NCBI RefSeq assembly: GCF_900114415.1
Contig: NZ_FOSZ01000004.1
Coordinates: forward strand, 186,001-250,000
Reading direction: 5' to 3'
Origin: Shimia haliotis
GTDB lineage: Bacteria; Pseudomonadota; Alphaproteobacteria; Rhodobacterales; Rhodobacteraceae
DNA: 64,000 bases
The notes under the pieces were generated by a model. The model was not told the origin of the DNA. It was given only the letters and a program-made list of their open reading frames with translations, and made no database searches. Made by a program: the position numbers and the translations under genes. Positions 18,701 to 26,337 of this stretch are shown here, piece after piece (the first letter of the stretch is position 1; every line of letters starts with the position of its first letter).

Positions 18701-20251
18701 CGACGGGGTGTCATCCCCCATCGAGGCCAGCGCCTCTTTGCCGTCCTCGGCCATCGGCGCGAGGATCTGTTCGACTTCTTCCATCGAGAAGCCCGCAGCT
18801 ATCTGACGCTGACGCAGCTCTTCGCCGCTGAACGTTGCGGTCTCTTCAACACTCTGAAGCTCGCCTGCCAGATCACGGATTTTGCCGACCCACTCGCCAA
18901 ACGGGCGCGCAGCGGCCAATTTGTCCTTGATCTCGGTGTCGTGATATAGCTTGCCCTCTTTCATATCCACGGCCAAAAGCTGCCCCGGACCAAGCGCGCC
19001 TTTTTCAACGACGTTGGCCTCATCGATCGGCACCATGCCCGCCTCAGAGCCGGAAATCAGCAGCCCGTCACCGGTCACAACATAGCGCATCGGGCGGAGG
19101 CCGTTGCGGTCCAGACCCGCACAGACCCAACGACCATCGGTCATCGCCAGTGCGGCCGGACCATCCCACGGCTCCATCACAGAGTTGCAGTAGGAATACA
19201 TGTCGCGCCACGCCTGCGGCAGTTCCACCGCCTGCTTGGACCACGACTCAGGCACCAGCATGGTTTTCGCCATCGGCGCCGAGCGCCCAGCACGCACAAG
19301 AACCTCAAACACACCATCCAGCGCGGCAGAGTCAGACGCCCCGCCCGGCACAATCGGTTTGATATCCTCGGCAAAGTCGCCAAAGGACGCCGAAGCCATG
19401 CGGATCTCGTGGCTCTTCATCCAGTTCAGGTTGCCCTTGAGCGTGTTGATCTCACCATTGTGCGCCAACATGCGGAACGGTTGTGCCAACCACCACTGCG
19501 GGAACGTGTTGGTGGAATACCGCTGGTGATACAGCGCAAACGCAGACTCAAACCGCTCGTCCATCAGGTCGGGGTAGAACACCGCCACCTGCTCGGCGAG
19601 CATCATGCCCTTGTAGATGATCGACCGGCAGGACAGCGACGCGATGTAAAGCTCGGTGATGTTCGCCGCCAAGGCCGCTTTCTCAATGCGGCGACGGATC
19701 ACATAAAGCTCACGTTCAAACGTGTCCTCATCCACCCCCTTGGAATTGGTGATCAGGATCTGTTCGATCTCAGGACGGGTTGCATTGGCTTTCTCACCCA
19801 AGCAGGTCACATCGACCGGCACGTGACGCCAGCCATAGATGCGATAGCCCATTTTCAGAACTTCGGTTTCAACAATCGTCCGACACACTTCTTGCGCGCC
19901 GTGGTCGGTGCGCGGAAGGAAAACCTGACCGACAGCCATTAGCTGATCCGTGATCGGCTCGTGACCTGTGCGCTTGATCTGATCATAGAAAAAGCTGACC
20001 GGAATTTGCACGTGAATGCCCGCACCATCGCCGGTCTTACCGTCCGCATCCACAGCGCCACGGTGCCAGATTGCTTTCAATGCGGTGATACCGGCTTCAA
20101 CAACCTTGCGGCTTGGTTTGCCGTCGATGGACACAACAAGACCCACACCACAAGAAGAGTGCTCTTCGCTCTCGTCATACAGACCGTTTTCGGCCATCCA
20201 CTTGCGTTTGGCTTCTTCTGTGCGCACCCAGTTTTGATCGTACTTGGTCAT
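15713..20251 (-). CDS. gltB: Glutamate synthase (NADPH) large subunit
   Basis: A 1512-residue protein that, with GltD, converts 2-oxoglutarate and glutamine to two glutamates. The N-terminal class II glutamine amidotransferase domain follows a propeptide of about 33 residues, so that Cys34 in SSCGVGLVV becomes the N-terminal nucleophile. The central domain and FMN-binding synthase domain (GTGASPATSIKYCGLPWE) come next, then the 3Fe-4S cysteine cluster CIMVRQCQSNTCPVGVC and the C-terminal GXGXG beta-helix domain (GCGACGCEYMTGG). The ATG at 20251 has GAGAGGG 8 bases upstream; ATG 20257 and GTG 20275 are alternatives. It lies downstream of gltD, separated by 136 bases containing a tandem repeat. 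Confidence 0.98.
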   Translation of the reverse strand: MTKYDQNWVRTEEAKRKWMAENGLYDESEEHSSCGVGLVVSIDGKPSRKVVEAGITALKAIWHRGAVDADGKTGDGAGIHVQIPVSFFYDQIKRTGHEPITDQLMAVGQVFLPRTDHGAQEVCRTIVETEVLKMGYRIYGWRHVPVDVTCLGEKANATRPEIEQILITNSKGVDEDTFERELYVIRRRIEKAALAANITELYIASLSCRSIIYKGMMLAEQVAVFYPDLMDERFESAFALYHQRYSTNTFPQWWLAQPFRMLAHNGEINTLKGNLNWMKSHEIRMASASFGDFAEDIKPIVPGGASDSAALDGVFEVLVRAGRSAPMAKTMLVPESWSKQAVELPQAWRDMYSYCNSVMEPWDGPAALAMTDGRWVCAGLDRNGLRPMRYVVTGDGLLISGSEAGMVPIDEANVVEKGALGPGQLLAVDMKEGKLYHDTEIKDKLAAARPFGEWVGKIRDLAGELQSVEETATFSGEELRQRQIAAGFSMEEVEQILAPMAEDGKEALASMGDDTPSAVLSKLYRPLSHFFRQNFSQVTNPPIDSLREYRVMSLKTRFGNLKNVLGEDGSQTEIVMLESPFVANKQFEKLLEAFDDAVVRIDCTFDADAGDGALQAALERIRAEAEDAVRSGAGHIVLSDEAQGAAKVAMPMILATSAVHSHLTRKGLRTFCSLNVRSAECIDPHYFAVLIGAGATVVNAYLAEDTLADRIARGLADGTLTENMARYREAIDQGLLKIMAKMGISVISSYRGGLNFEAVGLSRAMCAEYFPGMTSRISGIGVSGIQHKAEEVHAKGFLSGTDVLPIGGFYKARKSGETHAWGAQTMHMMQAACNRASYELWKQYSAKMQANPPIHLRDLLNIKPLGDAIPIEEVESITAIRKRFVTPGMSLGALSPEAHKTLNVAMNRIGAKSDSGEGGEDPAHFVPEPNGDNPSAKIKQVASGRFGVTAEYLNQCEELEIKVAQGAKPGEGGQLPGMKVTDLIARLRHSTKGVTLISPPPHHDIYSIEDLAQLIYDLKQINPRCKVTVKLVASSGVGTIAAGVAKAKADIILISGHNGGTGASPATSIKYCGLPWEMGLTEAHQVLAMNNLRERVTLRTDGGLRTGRDIVMAAMMGAEEYGIGTAALIAMGCIMVRQCQSNTCPVGVCTQDEDLRAKYTGSADKVVNLITFYAQEVREILASIGARSLDDVIGRADLLAQVSRGSAHLDDLDLNPLLITVDGAHDIVYDRKKERNYVPDTLDAEIVRDAARFLEDGEKMQLSYAVQNTHRTVGTRTSSHIVRNFGMRNALQEDHLTVKLTGSAGQSLGAFAAPGLKIEVSGDANDYVGKGLSGGTVVVRPPMQSPLTAADNTIIGNTVLYGATDGYLFAAGRAGERFAVRNSGAKVVIEGCGACGCEYMTGGIAVILGDIGANFGAGMTGGMAYLYDPEGKAENVMNLETLVTCPVTVAHWEDQLKGLIERHVAETGSRKAADILQHWDMEKANFLQVCPKEMLVHIPHPLTNDPAAVPAE

Positions 20252-20333
20252 GAACATAACCCTCTCTTTTCTCACTTAGGTCAGGCTTGCTGACCTCACG
20301 GTGCTTCCGGCGTTCTGTCGCTCTGGAAATGGC

Positions 20334-20377
20334 ACCGACGTAATACCGACGTTTTACCGACGTGTTGCAGACGTCGA
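20334..20377. repeat. Four-unit 11-bp tandem repeat between gltD and gltB
   Basis: Three near-identical units, ACCGACGTAAT, ACCGACGTTTT and ACCGACGTGTT, follow each other exactly at 11-base spacing. A fourth weaker unit, GCAGACGTCGA, completes 44 bases. The array lies in the 136 bases between the gltD stop (20388) and the gltB start (20251). The period is about one helical turn, so each ACCGACGT core faces the same side of DNA. It could be a cooperative protein-binding site or a mRNA element; no known operator was recognised. Confidence 0.75.
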
Positions 20378-20387
20378 AAAACGGCTC

Positions 20388-21824
20388 TTATTCCGCTGCT
20401 ACAGCCGCACGTGCATCAAGCTTCTCAAGGATCGCATCTGCACAATCGCGGCCATCTTTAATCGCCCAAACAACAAGGCTCGCACCGCGCACGATGTCAC
20501 CCACGGCATAGACGCCATCAAGATCCGTCGCACCTGTAGTGAACTGTGCCTTTATGGTGCCCCAACGGGTCACCTCCAACTCCGGCTGCTCCCAAAGTGT
20601 TGGCAGATCTTCCGGCTCAAAGCCCAGTGCTTTGATTACCAAATCAGCGTCTTCAACATAGTCCGCGCCTTCGATCACCTCGGGGCTTTGACGACCCGAC
20701 GCATCGGGTTGACCCAATCGCATCTTCTGCACCATCACACCTTCGACCTTGTCGCCGCCGGTGAATCCTTTAGGCGCGCTCAGCCAGACAAATTCGACGC
20801 CTTCTTCCTCGGCGTTCTGTGTTTCACGCTGCGAGCCTGGCATGTTGGCCTTGTCGCGGCGATACAGGCATTTCACGCTCTCGGCTCCCTGACGGATCGC
20901 CGTGCGCACACAGTCCATCGCCGTGTCGCCACCGCCGATGACAACAACCTTTTTGCCCTCGGCGTTCAACTCGCCGCTTTCGATCTCGGCGACTGTGTCC
21001 CCAAAGTCCTGACGGTTGGACGCGGTCAGGTAATCAATAGCCTTCACGATGCCCTCGGCACCTGCGCCCGGCCCTTGCAAATCACGGGATTTGTATACGC
21101 CCGTCGCGATGATCACCGCATCATGCGCGGCGCGGATGTCGGCAAAGGAGATGTCCTTGCCCACTTCGCAGTTCATCTTGAAGGTCACGCCCCCGTCTTC
21201 CAACAGCTTGTTGCGACGCATGACCACATCTTTCTCAAGCTTAAAGCCCGGAATGCCGTAAGTCAGCAGGCCGCCCGCACGGTCATAGCGATCATAAATC
21301 GTCACCTGCAGACCCGCTCGACGCAGACGATCCGCAGCTGCAAGACCACCTGGGCCGGCACCAATGATGCCGACGCTCTCGGACCGCTCCTGCGCCGGAG
21401 AAATCGCCTGCACCCAACCTTCTTCCCAGGCGGTGTCGGTGATGTATTTCTCAACCGACCCGATGGTCACGGTGCCGTGGCCAGACTGTTCAATCACACA
21501 GTTGCCTTCACACAGACGGTCCTGCGGGCAAATCCGGCCACAGATTTCAGGGAAGGTGTTGGTGGCTTGGCTCACCTTATAAGCCTCTTCCAGACGACCG
21601 GTTGCCGTCAGCCGCAGCCAATCAGGAATGTTGTTGTGCAACGGGCAATGGCTTTGGCAATAGGGCACACCACACTGGCTGCACCGGCTCGCCTGCTCTT
21701 CGGCCTTCGCCTTTGCGAACTCTGCGTAGATTTCATTGAAATCTTCTTTGCGCACACTCGCGTCACGTTTCTCGGGCATGTCCCGATCTACGGTCACGAA
21801 TTTCAGCATAGGTTGCTTTGCCAC
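20388..21824 (-). CDS. gltD: Glutamate synthase (NADPH) small subunit
   Basis: A 478-residue subunit that takes electrons from NADPH and passes them via FAD and two [4Fe-4S] clusters to GltB. The N-terminal cluster domain has CSQCGVPYCQSHCPLHNNIPDW plus CGRICPQDRLCEGNCV. The FAD-binding Rossmann motif is GIIGAGPGGLAAADRLRRAG and the NADPH motif is VIGGGDTAMDCVRTA. The start is a GTG at 21824 with GGAGG 8 bases upstream. It precedes gltB on the same strand, so both subunits are probably on one transcript started in the AT-rich region above 21825. Confidence 0.97.
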   Translation of the reverse strand: MAKQPMLKFVTVDRDMPEKRDASVRKEDFNEIYAEFAKAKAEEQASRCSQCGVPYCQSHCPLHNNIPDWLRLTATGRLEEAYKVSQATNTFPEICGRICPQDRLCEGNCVIEQSGHGTVTIGSVEKYITDTAWEEGWVQAISPAQERSESVGIIGAGPGGLAAADRLRRAGLQVTIYDRYDRAGGLLTYGIPGFKLEKDVVMRRNKLLEDGGVTFKMNCEVGKDISFADIRAAHDAVIIATGVYKSRDLQGPGAGAEGIVKAIDYLTASNRQDFGDTVAEIESGELNAEGKKVVVIGGGDTAMDCVRTAIRQGAESVKCLYRRDKANMPGSQRETQNAEEEGVEFVWLSAPKGFTGGDKVEGVMVQKMRLGQPDASGRQSPEVIEGADYVEDADLVIKALGFEPEDLPTLWEQPELEVTRWGTIKAQFTTGATDLDGVYAVGDIVRGASLVVWAIKDGRDCADAILEKLDARAAVAAE

Positions 21825-22043
21825 GTCAGCTGCCTCCGGTTTTCTTCAGTCGTAGGTGTGTAATATGAGCGTTTCGAATATAAAAGTCAGAACTGATGAC
21901 CTATATTGCAGTTTTTTCCGCTCCGCAGCGTCAATTTTTATGATGTAGGGCATTTTTAAGGTCCGGATCGGACATAAATCAATTATTTTCTTTATTTTGC
22001 AGCACTCTTATACCATTCGCGAACACATAGGGGCCGGTGAGTC
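21825..22043. promoter_or_regulatory. AT-rich divergent intergenic region between gltD and uppP
   Basis: 219 bases, clearly more AT-rich than its flanks, between divergently transcribed gltD and uppP. Toward gltD a TTGACG hexamer (minus strand, 21929-21934) precedes the AT stretch CAATATAG at 21902-21909, a possible but non-ideal sigma-70 pair. The uppP side has no clear pair that I can defend. No operator or riboswitch was recognised. Confidence 0.35.
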
Positions 22044-22847
22044 ATGTCAATCTTCCACATTCTTCTGGTCGCAGTCATCCAAGGCATCACCGAATTCCTC
22101 CCCGTCAGCTCTTCGGGGCACCTGATTCTCCTGCCGAATCTCACTGCTCTTGACGATCAAGGCCTCGCCATTGATGTCGCAGCGCATGTCGGCACACTGG
22201 GTGCGGTGGTGCTCTATTTCTGGGCAGATGTTCGCCTCGCCATCCTTGGTCTCCCCCGCGCTCTTATTGGCAAGCGCGACACACAAGGCAGCAAACTTGC
22301 GTTCCTGCTGATTGTGGCAACCATCCCGGTCATCATCGCGGGACTGTTCCTCAAATTAACCGGACTCAATGACGCCATGCGGTCAATCGCCGTGATCGGC
22401 TGGACAATGCTGGGCTTCGGCCTTGTGCTTTGGTGGGCCGACCAAAAGGGCGCCAACACAAGAACCGAAGCTGACTGGTCAACCAAAGACGCATGGCGCC
22501 TTGGCCTTTGGCAAGCGGTGGCCCTGATCCCAGGCACATCGCGATCCGGCATCACAATCACCGGCGCCCGCTTTATGGGTTACGAACGGTCCGACGCGGC
22601 AAAGATCGCGATGCTGATATCGATCCCGACCATTTTGGCCAGTGGCACTCTACTTGGTCTTGATGTGGCCTCTCAGGCCAATATGGCGATGATGCGCGAT
22701 ATGGGCCTTGCCGCGATCTTTTCTTTCATCGCCGCACTTCTGGCTTTGGCATTGATGATGCGCCTGCTGAAATCCGTGAGCTTCACGCCGTATGTGATCT
22801 ACCGCGTGGTCCTCGGCGCTATCCTGCTTTTCATCGCTTACAGCTAA
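22044..22847 (+). CDS. uppP: Undecaprenyl-diphosphatase UppP (BacA)
   Basis: A 267-residue integral membrane enzyme that dephosphorylates undecaprenyl diphosphate to recycle the lipid carrier for peptidoglycan and other envelope polymers. Both family signatures are present: QGITEFLPVSSSGHLILLP near the N-terminus, with the catalytic Glu and Ser, and PGTSRSGITITGARFMG near residue 165, with the catalytic Arg. About eight hydrophobic helices are visible. Divergent from gltD and convergent with the SDR gene. Confidence 0.97.
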   Translation: MSIFHILLVAVIQGITEFLPVSSSGHLILLPNLTALDDQGLAIDVAAHVGTLGAVVLYFWADVRLAILGLPRALIGKRDTQGSKLAFLLIVATIPVIIAGLFLKLTGLNDAMRSIAVIGWTMLGFGLVLWWADQKGANTRTEADWSTKDAWRLGLWQAVALIPGTSRSGITITGARFMGYERSDAAKIAMLISIPTILASGTLLGLDVASQANMAMMRDMGLAAIFSFIAALLALALMMRLLKSVSFTPYVIYRVVLGAILLFIAYS

Positions 22848-22880
22848 CAAAAAAGGCGGGCCCTCAGACCCGCCCCAAAA
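22848..22880 (-). terminator. Terminator in the uppP / SDR convergent gap
   Basis: Minus strand reads GGCGGGTCTGAGGGCCCGCC followed by TTTTTTG: a GC stem and a T-run downstream of the SDR gene's stop at 22898. In the plus direction the same stem follows uppP but lacks a T-run, so it mainly serves the minus-strand gene. Confidence 0.8.
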
Positions 22881-22897
22881 TCTTATTTGACCTGCGC

Positions 22898-23875
22898 TCA
22901 CACCTTAAGGTTACGCGCGGAATCCTTGATGGCATCATACTGACCGGATGGGCGATAGCGCCACAAATAGTCCGCTATGATCGCCTCGGGCGCCAAAGGA
23001 ACAATCCCAAGATCGGCAAAGCCTTTGGCATCGTCTGATACTACATTGTCCAAGCGTAGCAGCTTCACCTGGTCCTTGGTCAACACCGAGTTGTGCACCA
23101 GTCCAAAAGTCAACGCCTGCAGCAAGCCGAAACCAAAGGCCATAAGGTTTCCGACCCAGAACGGCAGATTCATCACGATCCGTTTGCGATGCACCACCTC
23201 AAGGATCTCATTTACCCAACCGCGCAGGGTTTTGACTTCCGGCCCTCCAAGCTCATAAACGCCCTCGGCCTGTCCCAGCACACCCATAACCGCAGCCTTG
23301 GCAACATCATCCACAAAGACCGGTTGGAACTTTGTCGCTCCACCCACCACCGGCAGGAAAGGCCCCATGCGCGACATGGAAGCGAAGCGGTTAAAGAAAC
23401 CGTCGTCCTGACCAAAGATCACCGACGGGCGCAAGATCATCGCGTTCGGCATGTGTTGCAGAACACCCTCTTCACCCAGAGCTTTGGTGGTCGCGTAGTT
23501 GCTTTCACATGCGGTGTCGGCAATCGCCGACAAGTGCACCATCGTGTCCACGCCCTGCGCTGCTGCAATTCGTGCGATACGCTCTGCGCCTTCATGCTGA
23601 ACGGCATCAAAGGTGTTCTTGCCGCGGTCCGACAATACGCCAACGCAGTTCACCACCGCATCCGCACCCGCCATGGCACCCGCCACGGAAGCATCATCCC
23701 GGACGTTGCAAAAAACTGGTTCAACCTGCCCCACAGAGCCGTAAGGTTTGACGAACATCGCCTCGTTGGGCCGCCGCACTGCAACCCGAACGCGCCAGCC
23801 TTCTTTGGCCATACGCTGGGCAATGTGACGTCCGACAAATCCGGACCCGCCGTAGATTGTGACAAGTTTCGACAT
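22898..23875 (-). CDS. Complex I NDUFA9-subunit-like SDR protein
   Basis: A 325-residue atypical short-chain dehydrogenase. The N-terminal NAD(P) motif is TIYGGSGFVGRHIAQ, followed by VVNCVGVLSD and the YATTKALGE segment in which the SDR Tyr and Lys region is recognisable. The length and ending fit the alphaproteobacterial homologues of mitochondrial complex I accessory subunit NDUFA9. Homologues are thought to bind NADPH and to help assemble or stabilise NADH dehydrogenase; a role in ubiquinone metabolism is also possible. The ATG at 23875 follows GGAGGCGAG. An in-frame extension to 23956 lacks supporting signals. Confidence 0.87.
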   Translation of the reverse strand: MSKLVTIYGGSGFVGRHIAQRMAKEGWRVRVAVRRPNEAMFVKPYGSVGQVEPVFCNVRDDASVAGAMAGADAVVNCVGVLSDRGKNTFDAVQHEGAERIARIAAAQGVDTMVHLSAIADTACESNYATTKALGEEGVLQHMPNAMILRPSVIFGQDDGFFNRFASMSRMGPFLPVVGGATKFQPVFVDDVAKAAVMGVLGQAEGVYELGGPEVKTLRGWVNEILEVVHRKRIVMNLPFWVGNLMAFGFGLLQALTFGLVHNSVLTKDQVKLLRLDNVVSDDAKGFADLGIVPLAPEAIIADYLWRYRPSGQYDAIKDSARNLKV

Positions 23876-24095
23876 GGCTCGCCTCCGCTGGTGTCGTGAC
23901 AGTTGGAATAGCCCCCCACGCGCTTCCAAACAAGCGACAAGGTGGTGGCGCGACAAGAAACCCCAGCTTTTGCAACGTCAATTCGATACGCCTCTGAGAG
24001 ATCACGTCGCCCGCTGCAAACAATTTTGGGGAAATCAGTCGAATCGCGTTGACACCCCCCGCGCACAGGACTAAATGCCTGCCTCACCAACCCGT

Positions 24096-24182
24096 GCCCA
24101 GATGGCGGAATTGGTAGACGCGCTAGCTTCAGGTGCTAGTGTCCGTATGGACGTGGAGGTTCGAGTCCTCTTCTGGGCACCA
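24096..24182 (+). tRNA. tRNA-Leu (anticodon CAG)
   Basis: A class II tRNA. The acceptor arms GCCCAGA and TCTGGGC pair over seven bases, the anticodon stem CTAGC/GCTAG closes the loop TTCAGGT with anticodon CAG, and a long variable arm (TGTCCGTATGGACGT) is typical of leucine tRNAs. The T-arm is GAGG-TTCGAGT-CCTC. The 3' CCA is encoded (24180-24182). The 3' end of this gene borders the AT-richer accessory stretch that follows. Confidence 0.97.
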
Positions 24183-24495
24183 TTTTTCCCACAAGATCAC
24201 TGGCTACAAGCGGATCCGCCGGATTCTTTCGCACAATCGCTACACAGCGAGGGCAGAGTTGTTAGGATCGCGTTGGAACTTCAATACCTGACCCAGGCCA
24301 GAAAATCCGGTCGTCACAAGTTTCAAAGGCGCGCTCCGAAGCGTCCAGAGACCCATCACAAAATCGCAGCCGACCTCAAATACGTAAACCAAACGGATGT
24401 CTCGGAGGTTGGCCGCATGGCGGCGATGCCCATCCTTAAGAGGCGTAACTTGCTTAACCAGCCTCGCGCAACAAACCGCAATACGGCCAAACAGT
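24183..24495. other. Gene-free stretch downstream of tRNA-Leu
   Basis: 313 bases between the tRNA and the DUF1415 stop. No convincing gene is present: a 99-codon minus-strand frame (24240-24539) runs into DUF1415 and has no recognisable domain. No repeat of the tRNA 3' end, no integrase and no terminator with a T-run were seen. It may be the scar of a former integration event. Confidence 0.4.
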
Positions 24496-25008
24496 CTATT
24501 TCCCCCAAGGGCAGATTGCCTCAACCCTTTGGCGACCAAGCTTTTTCAATGCTTTGATGTTGTCCAAATAGATTTGCTCGGGGTTTGAAACATGAGCGAG
24601 GGCTTTGGACATTTGATCTTGGCGCAGCAGGTGTATGGTTGGATAGGGTGAGCGATTGGTAAAGTGACTAAGATCGTCTGCCGCGACGCCCTCAAACAGA
24701 TATTGAGGATGAAATGAGGCCAGTTGCACATGCTCTGTTAGCTCAACTTGCTCCAGAAGCCACTGAAACCAGTCTAGTACTGAAAGGAAATCTTCGAACT
24801 CTTCAAGACCTTGGGTAAACATGAGCAAGCTGGTGGCAATGTCATGTTCGTTGGTTCCAAGCAGACGCTGCAATTCATTCAAAAAGAACTGCTTTTGTTG
24901 GGTATCACTCTCGGCATCACAAACAGCATAACGAACTTGGTTTCGGGCTATGACGCTCGAGGAAAATGGGCAAAGGTTTAGCCTCACAACCATTTGTTCA
25001 AGCCACAA
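24496..25008 (-). CDS. DUF1415 domain-containing protein
   Basis: The protein has the DUF1415 core: WLEQMVVRLNLCPFSSSV, HDIATSLLMFTQG, VQLASFHPQYLFEGV and the signature TNRSPYPTIHLLR, ending QIYLDNIKALKKLG. The function of the family is unknown. From the TTG at 25008 it has 170 residues, but the same frame stays open to 25107 and the extra residues (AHQDVVKSTRLWLEQ) match the usual N-terminal helix of the family. In that extension the only well-placed start is an ATT at 25071, 8 bases after AGGGA. The gene therefore has either a truncated TTG form or a rare ATT start (191 residues). Base composition is AT-richer than the flanking core, consistent with transfer next to the tRNA. Confidence 0.78.
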   Translation of the reverse strand: MWLEQMVVRLNLCPFSSSVIARNQVRYAVCDAESDTQQKQFFLNELQRLLGTNEHDIATSLLMFTQGLEEFEDFLSVLDWFQWLLEQVELTEHVQLASFHPQYLFEGVAADDLSHFTNRSPYPTIHLLRQDQMSKALAHVSNPEQIYLDNIKALKKLGRQRVEAICPWGK

Positions 25009-25071
25009 ACGGGTGCTTTTGACGACGTCTTGATGAGCTATCGATAGCGTCTTTTGATCGAACTTAGTAAT

Positions 25072-25430
25072 ATAAGAAATCCCTTTTTTGATTAGCTTAT
25101 TGCTCGTTTACCCAAAGTCCCAATTTGATTGCAAAAGCCAGATCCTTCGGCACGGCGTAGACACAACTAACTTTTGTGTCAAACCATCTTTCACCGATAG
25201 CAGATAGCCCAAAGCCGCTATCCACCCGGGTCCCCCTTTGAAGGTCTTGGACTGCGACTCCCTTCGACAAAAGATTCAAACTGCGGGCCTTCAGGGTTGG
25301 GCTTGCATCATAAAATGTGCCATTTCTGCGCCAATGTCATCTAATCGCGCCCTGCTGATTATCGAACTGACAAAATTAAGCATCGGTCAAGAATTTGCCT
25401 CTACGGCTCAGCCTGAAGGGGCTTGGACCA
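25072..25430. other. Intergenic region between DUF1415 and the PhnD-like gene
   Basis: About 360 bases, AT-richer than the window average, that separate the divergent DUF1415 and PhnD-like genes. They hold the unassigned minus-strand fragment and presumably both promoters. No terminator, inverted repeat or operator stands out. Confidence 0.4.
25097..25349 (-). pseudogene. Unrecognised open fragment upstream of DUF1415
   Basis: An open minus-strand frame ends at TAA 25097-25099. From a TTG at 25279 it would encode 60 residues (ending KVSCVYAVPKDLAFAIKLGLWVNEQ), and it stays open upstream to about 25349 without an ATG or ribosome binding site. Composition looks protein-like, with the flavour of the C-terminus of a periplasmic binding protein, but I cannot assign it. 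It is best explained as the 3' remnant of a gene; a small intact protein is the alternative. Confidence 0.3.
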
Positions 25431-26327
25431 ATGTTGATTATCTTGAAACGCCTATCGTGGGTGCTGATCTTGTTGGCACCGGCACAGATGCTTTCTGCAG
25501 AAGTGCTTGTGCTTGGAAGTTTGGAAAACGACGTTCGTCGCCAAGTCGCTCGATTTACCCCTCTTGCTGACTATCTGGAAACCGCACTAGCCCCGCACGG
25601 CATTTCGGAGGTCCAGATAACTGTCATGCGAGAAGATCAGGATATCGCGGGCGCGATTTCCAGCGGTGACATTGATTTGTATTTTGACACGCCTGTGATT
25701 GCCGCAAAGGTGGCCAGAGATTCCGGCGCGATTCCCCTTCTGAAACAATACCGCAACCGCGACGCCACCTTTCGATCAATGATCGTCGCCCCCGTCGATG
25801 GGCCCGTACAAACATTAGATGATTTGGTCGACCGCAAGATTGGTTTTGAAGAACGCTCGTCCTCCGCGGGATTTCTTTTGCCAGTCTACCTTCTGGATCA
25901 AGCCGGCCTAAAGCTCGCAAAGCTACGCACCCGCCACCGAGACGTGCCAGCTGGCAAGGTAGGCTATTTATTCACCGGCGACTGCGACAACACGATGTAT
26001 TGGCTGGTGCGCGGGTGGGTCGACGCAGGGGCCATTAACGATATCGACTTCCGAAGACTGGACAGCGCCTTTCCTGGACAGTTTCGCGTTCTTTCAGAGA
26101 GCCGTTTCATGCCCCGAGAAGTGGTGATGCAGCGTCCGAATATGGAGCACGATCTTTCCCAGGCAATCTCGGATGCGCTCACCTCAATGCACGAAACGCC
26201 AGAAGGGCGTGTTGTCATCAAGGGGTTCTCGCACACGGACCGCTTTGAGCGATTTCCGGACATCTATGGCACTTTTCAGCCAATTTTTGCGATTCTGAAC
26301 CGGCTAATCAGCATCGGCATGATCTAG
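25431..26327 (+). CDS. PhnD-like phosphate/phosphonate-type periplasmic binding protein
   Basis: A 298-residue exported protein: signal sequence [19 protein letters not shown], then the SBP_bac PhnD-like fold with [26 protein letters not shown] near the start. The core [20 protein letters not shown] and the [18 protein letters not shown] region follow. Relatives bind phosphonate, phosphite, phosphate or other oxyanion-type ligands, but no ABC permease or ATPase is adjacent. Instead a hybrid sensor kinase starts 10 bases after its stop, which suggests the protein presents a ligand to that kinase. The ATG at 25431 is chosen because the signal peptide begins there. Confidence 0.85.
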   Translation: MLIILKRLSWVLILLAPAQMLSAEVLVLGSLENDVRRQVARFTPLADYLETALAPHGISEVQITVMREDQDIAGAISSGDIDLYFDTPVIAAKVARDSGAIPLLKQYRNRDATFRSMIVAPVDGPVQTLDDLVDRKIGFEERSSSAGFLLPVYLLDQAGLKLAKLRTRHRDVPAGKVGYLFTGDCDNTMYWLVRGWVDAGAINDIDFRRLDSAFPGQFRVLSESRFMPREVVMQRPNMEHDLSQAISDALTSMHETPEGRVVIKGFSHTDRFERFPDIYGTFQPIFAILNRLISIGMI

Positions 26328-26337
26328 GTATGGTAAA

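Noticed and set aside
16442..18949. 835-codon plus-strand open frame
   Set aside because: Entirely antisense to gltB, with His/Arg-rich composition typical of a GC-rich shadow frame and no recognisable domain.
24240..24539. 99-codon minus-strand frame next to tRNA-Leu
   Set aside because: Overlaps the DUF1415 end, no domain, no ribosome binding site; treated as noncoding.
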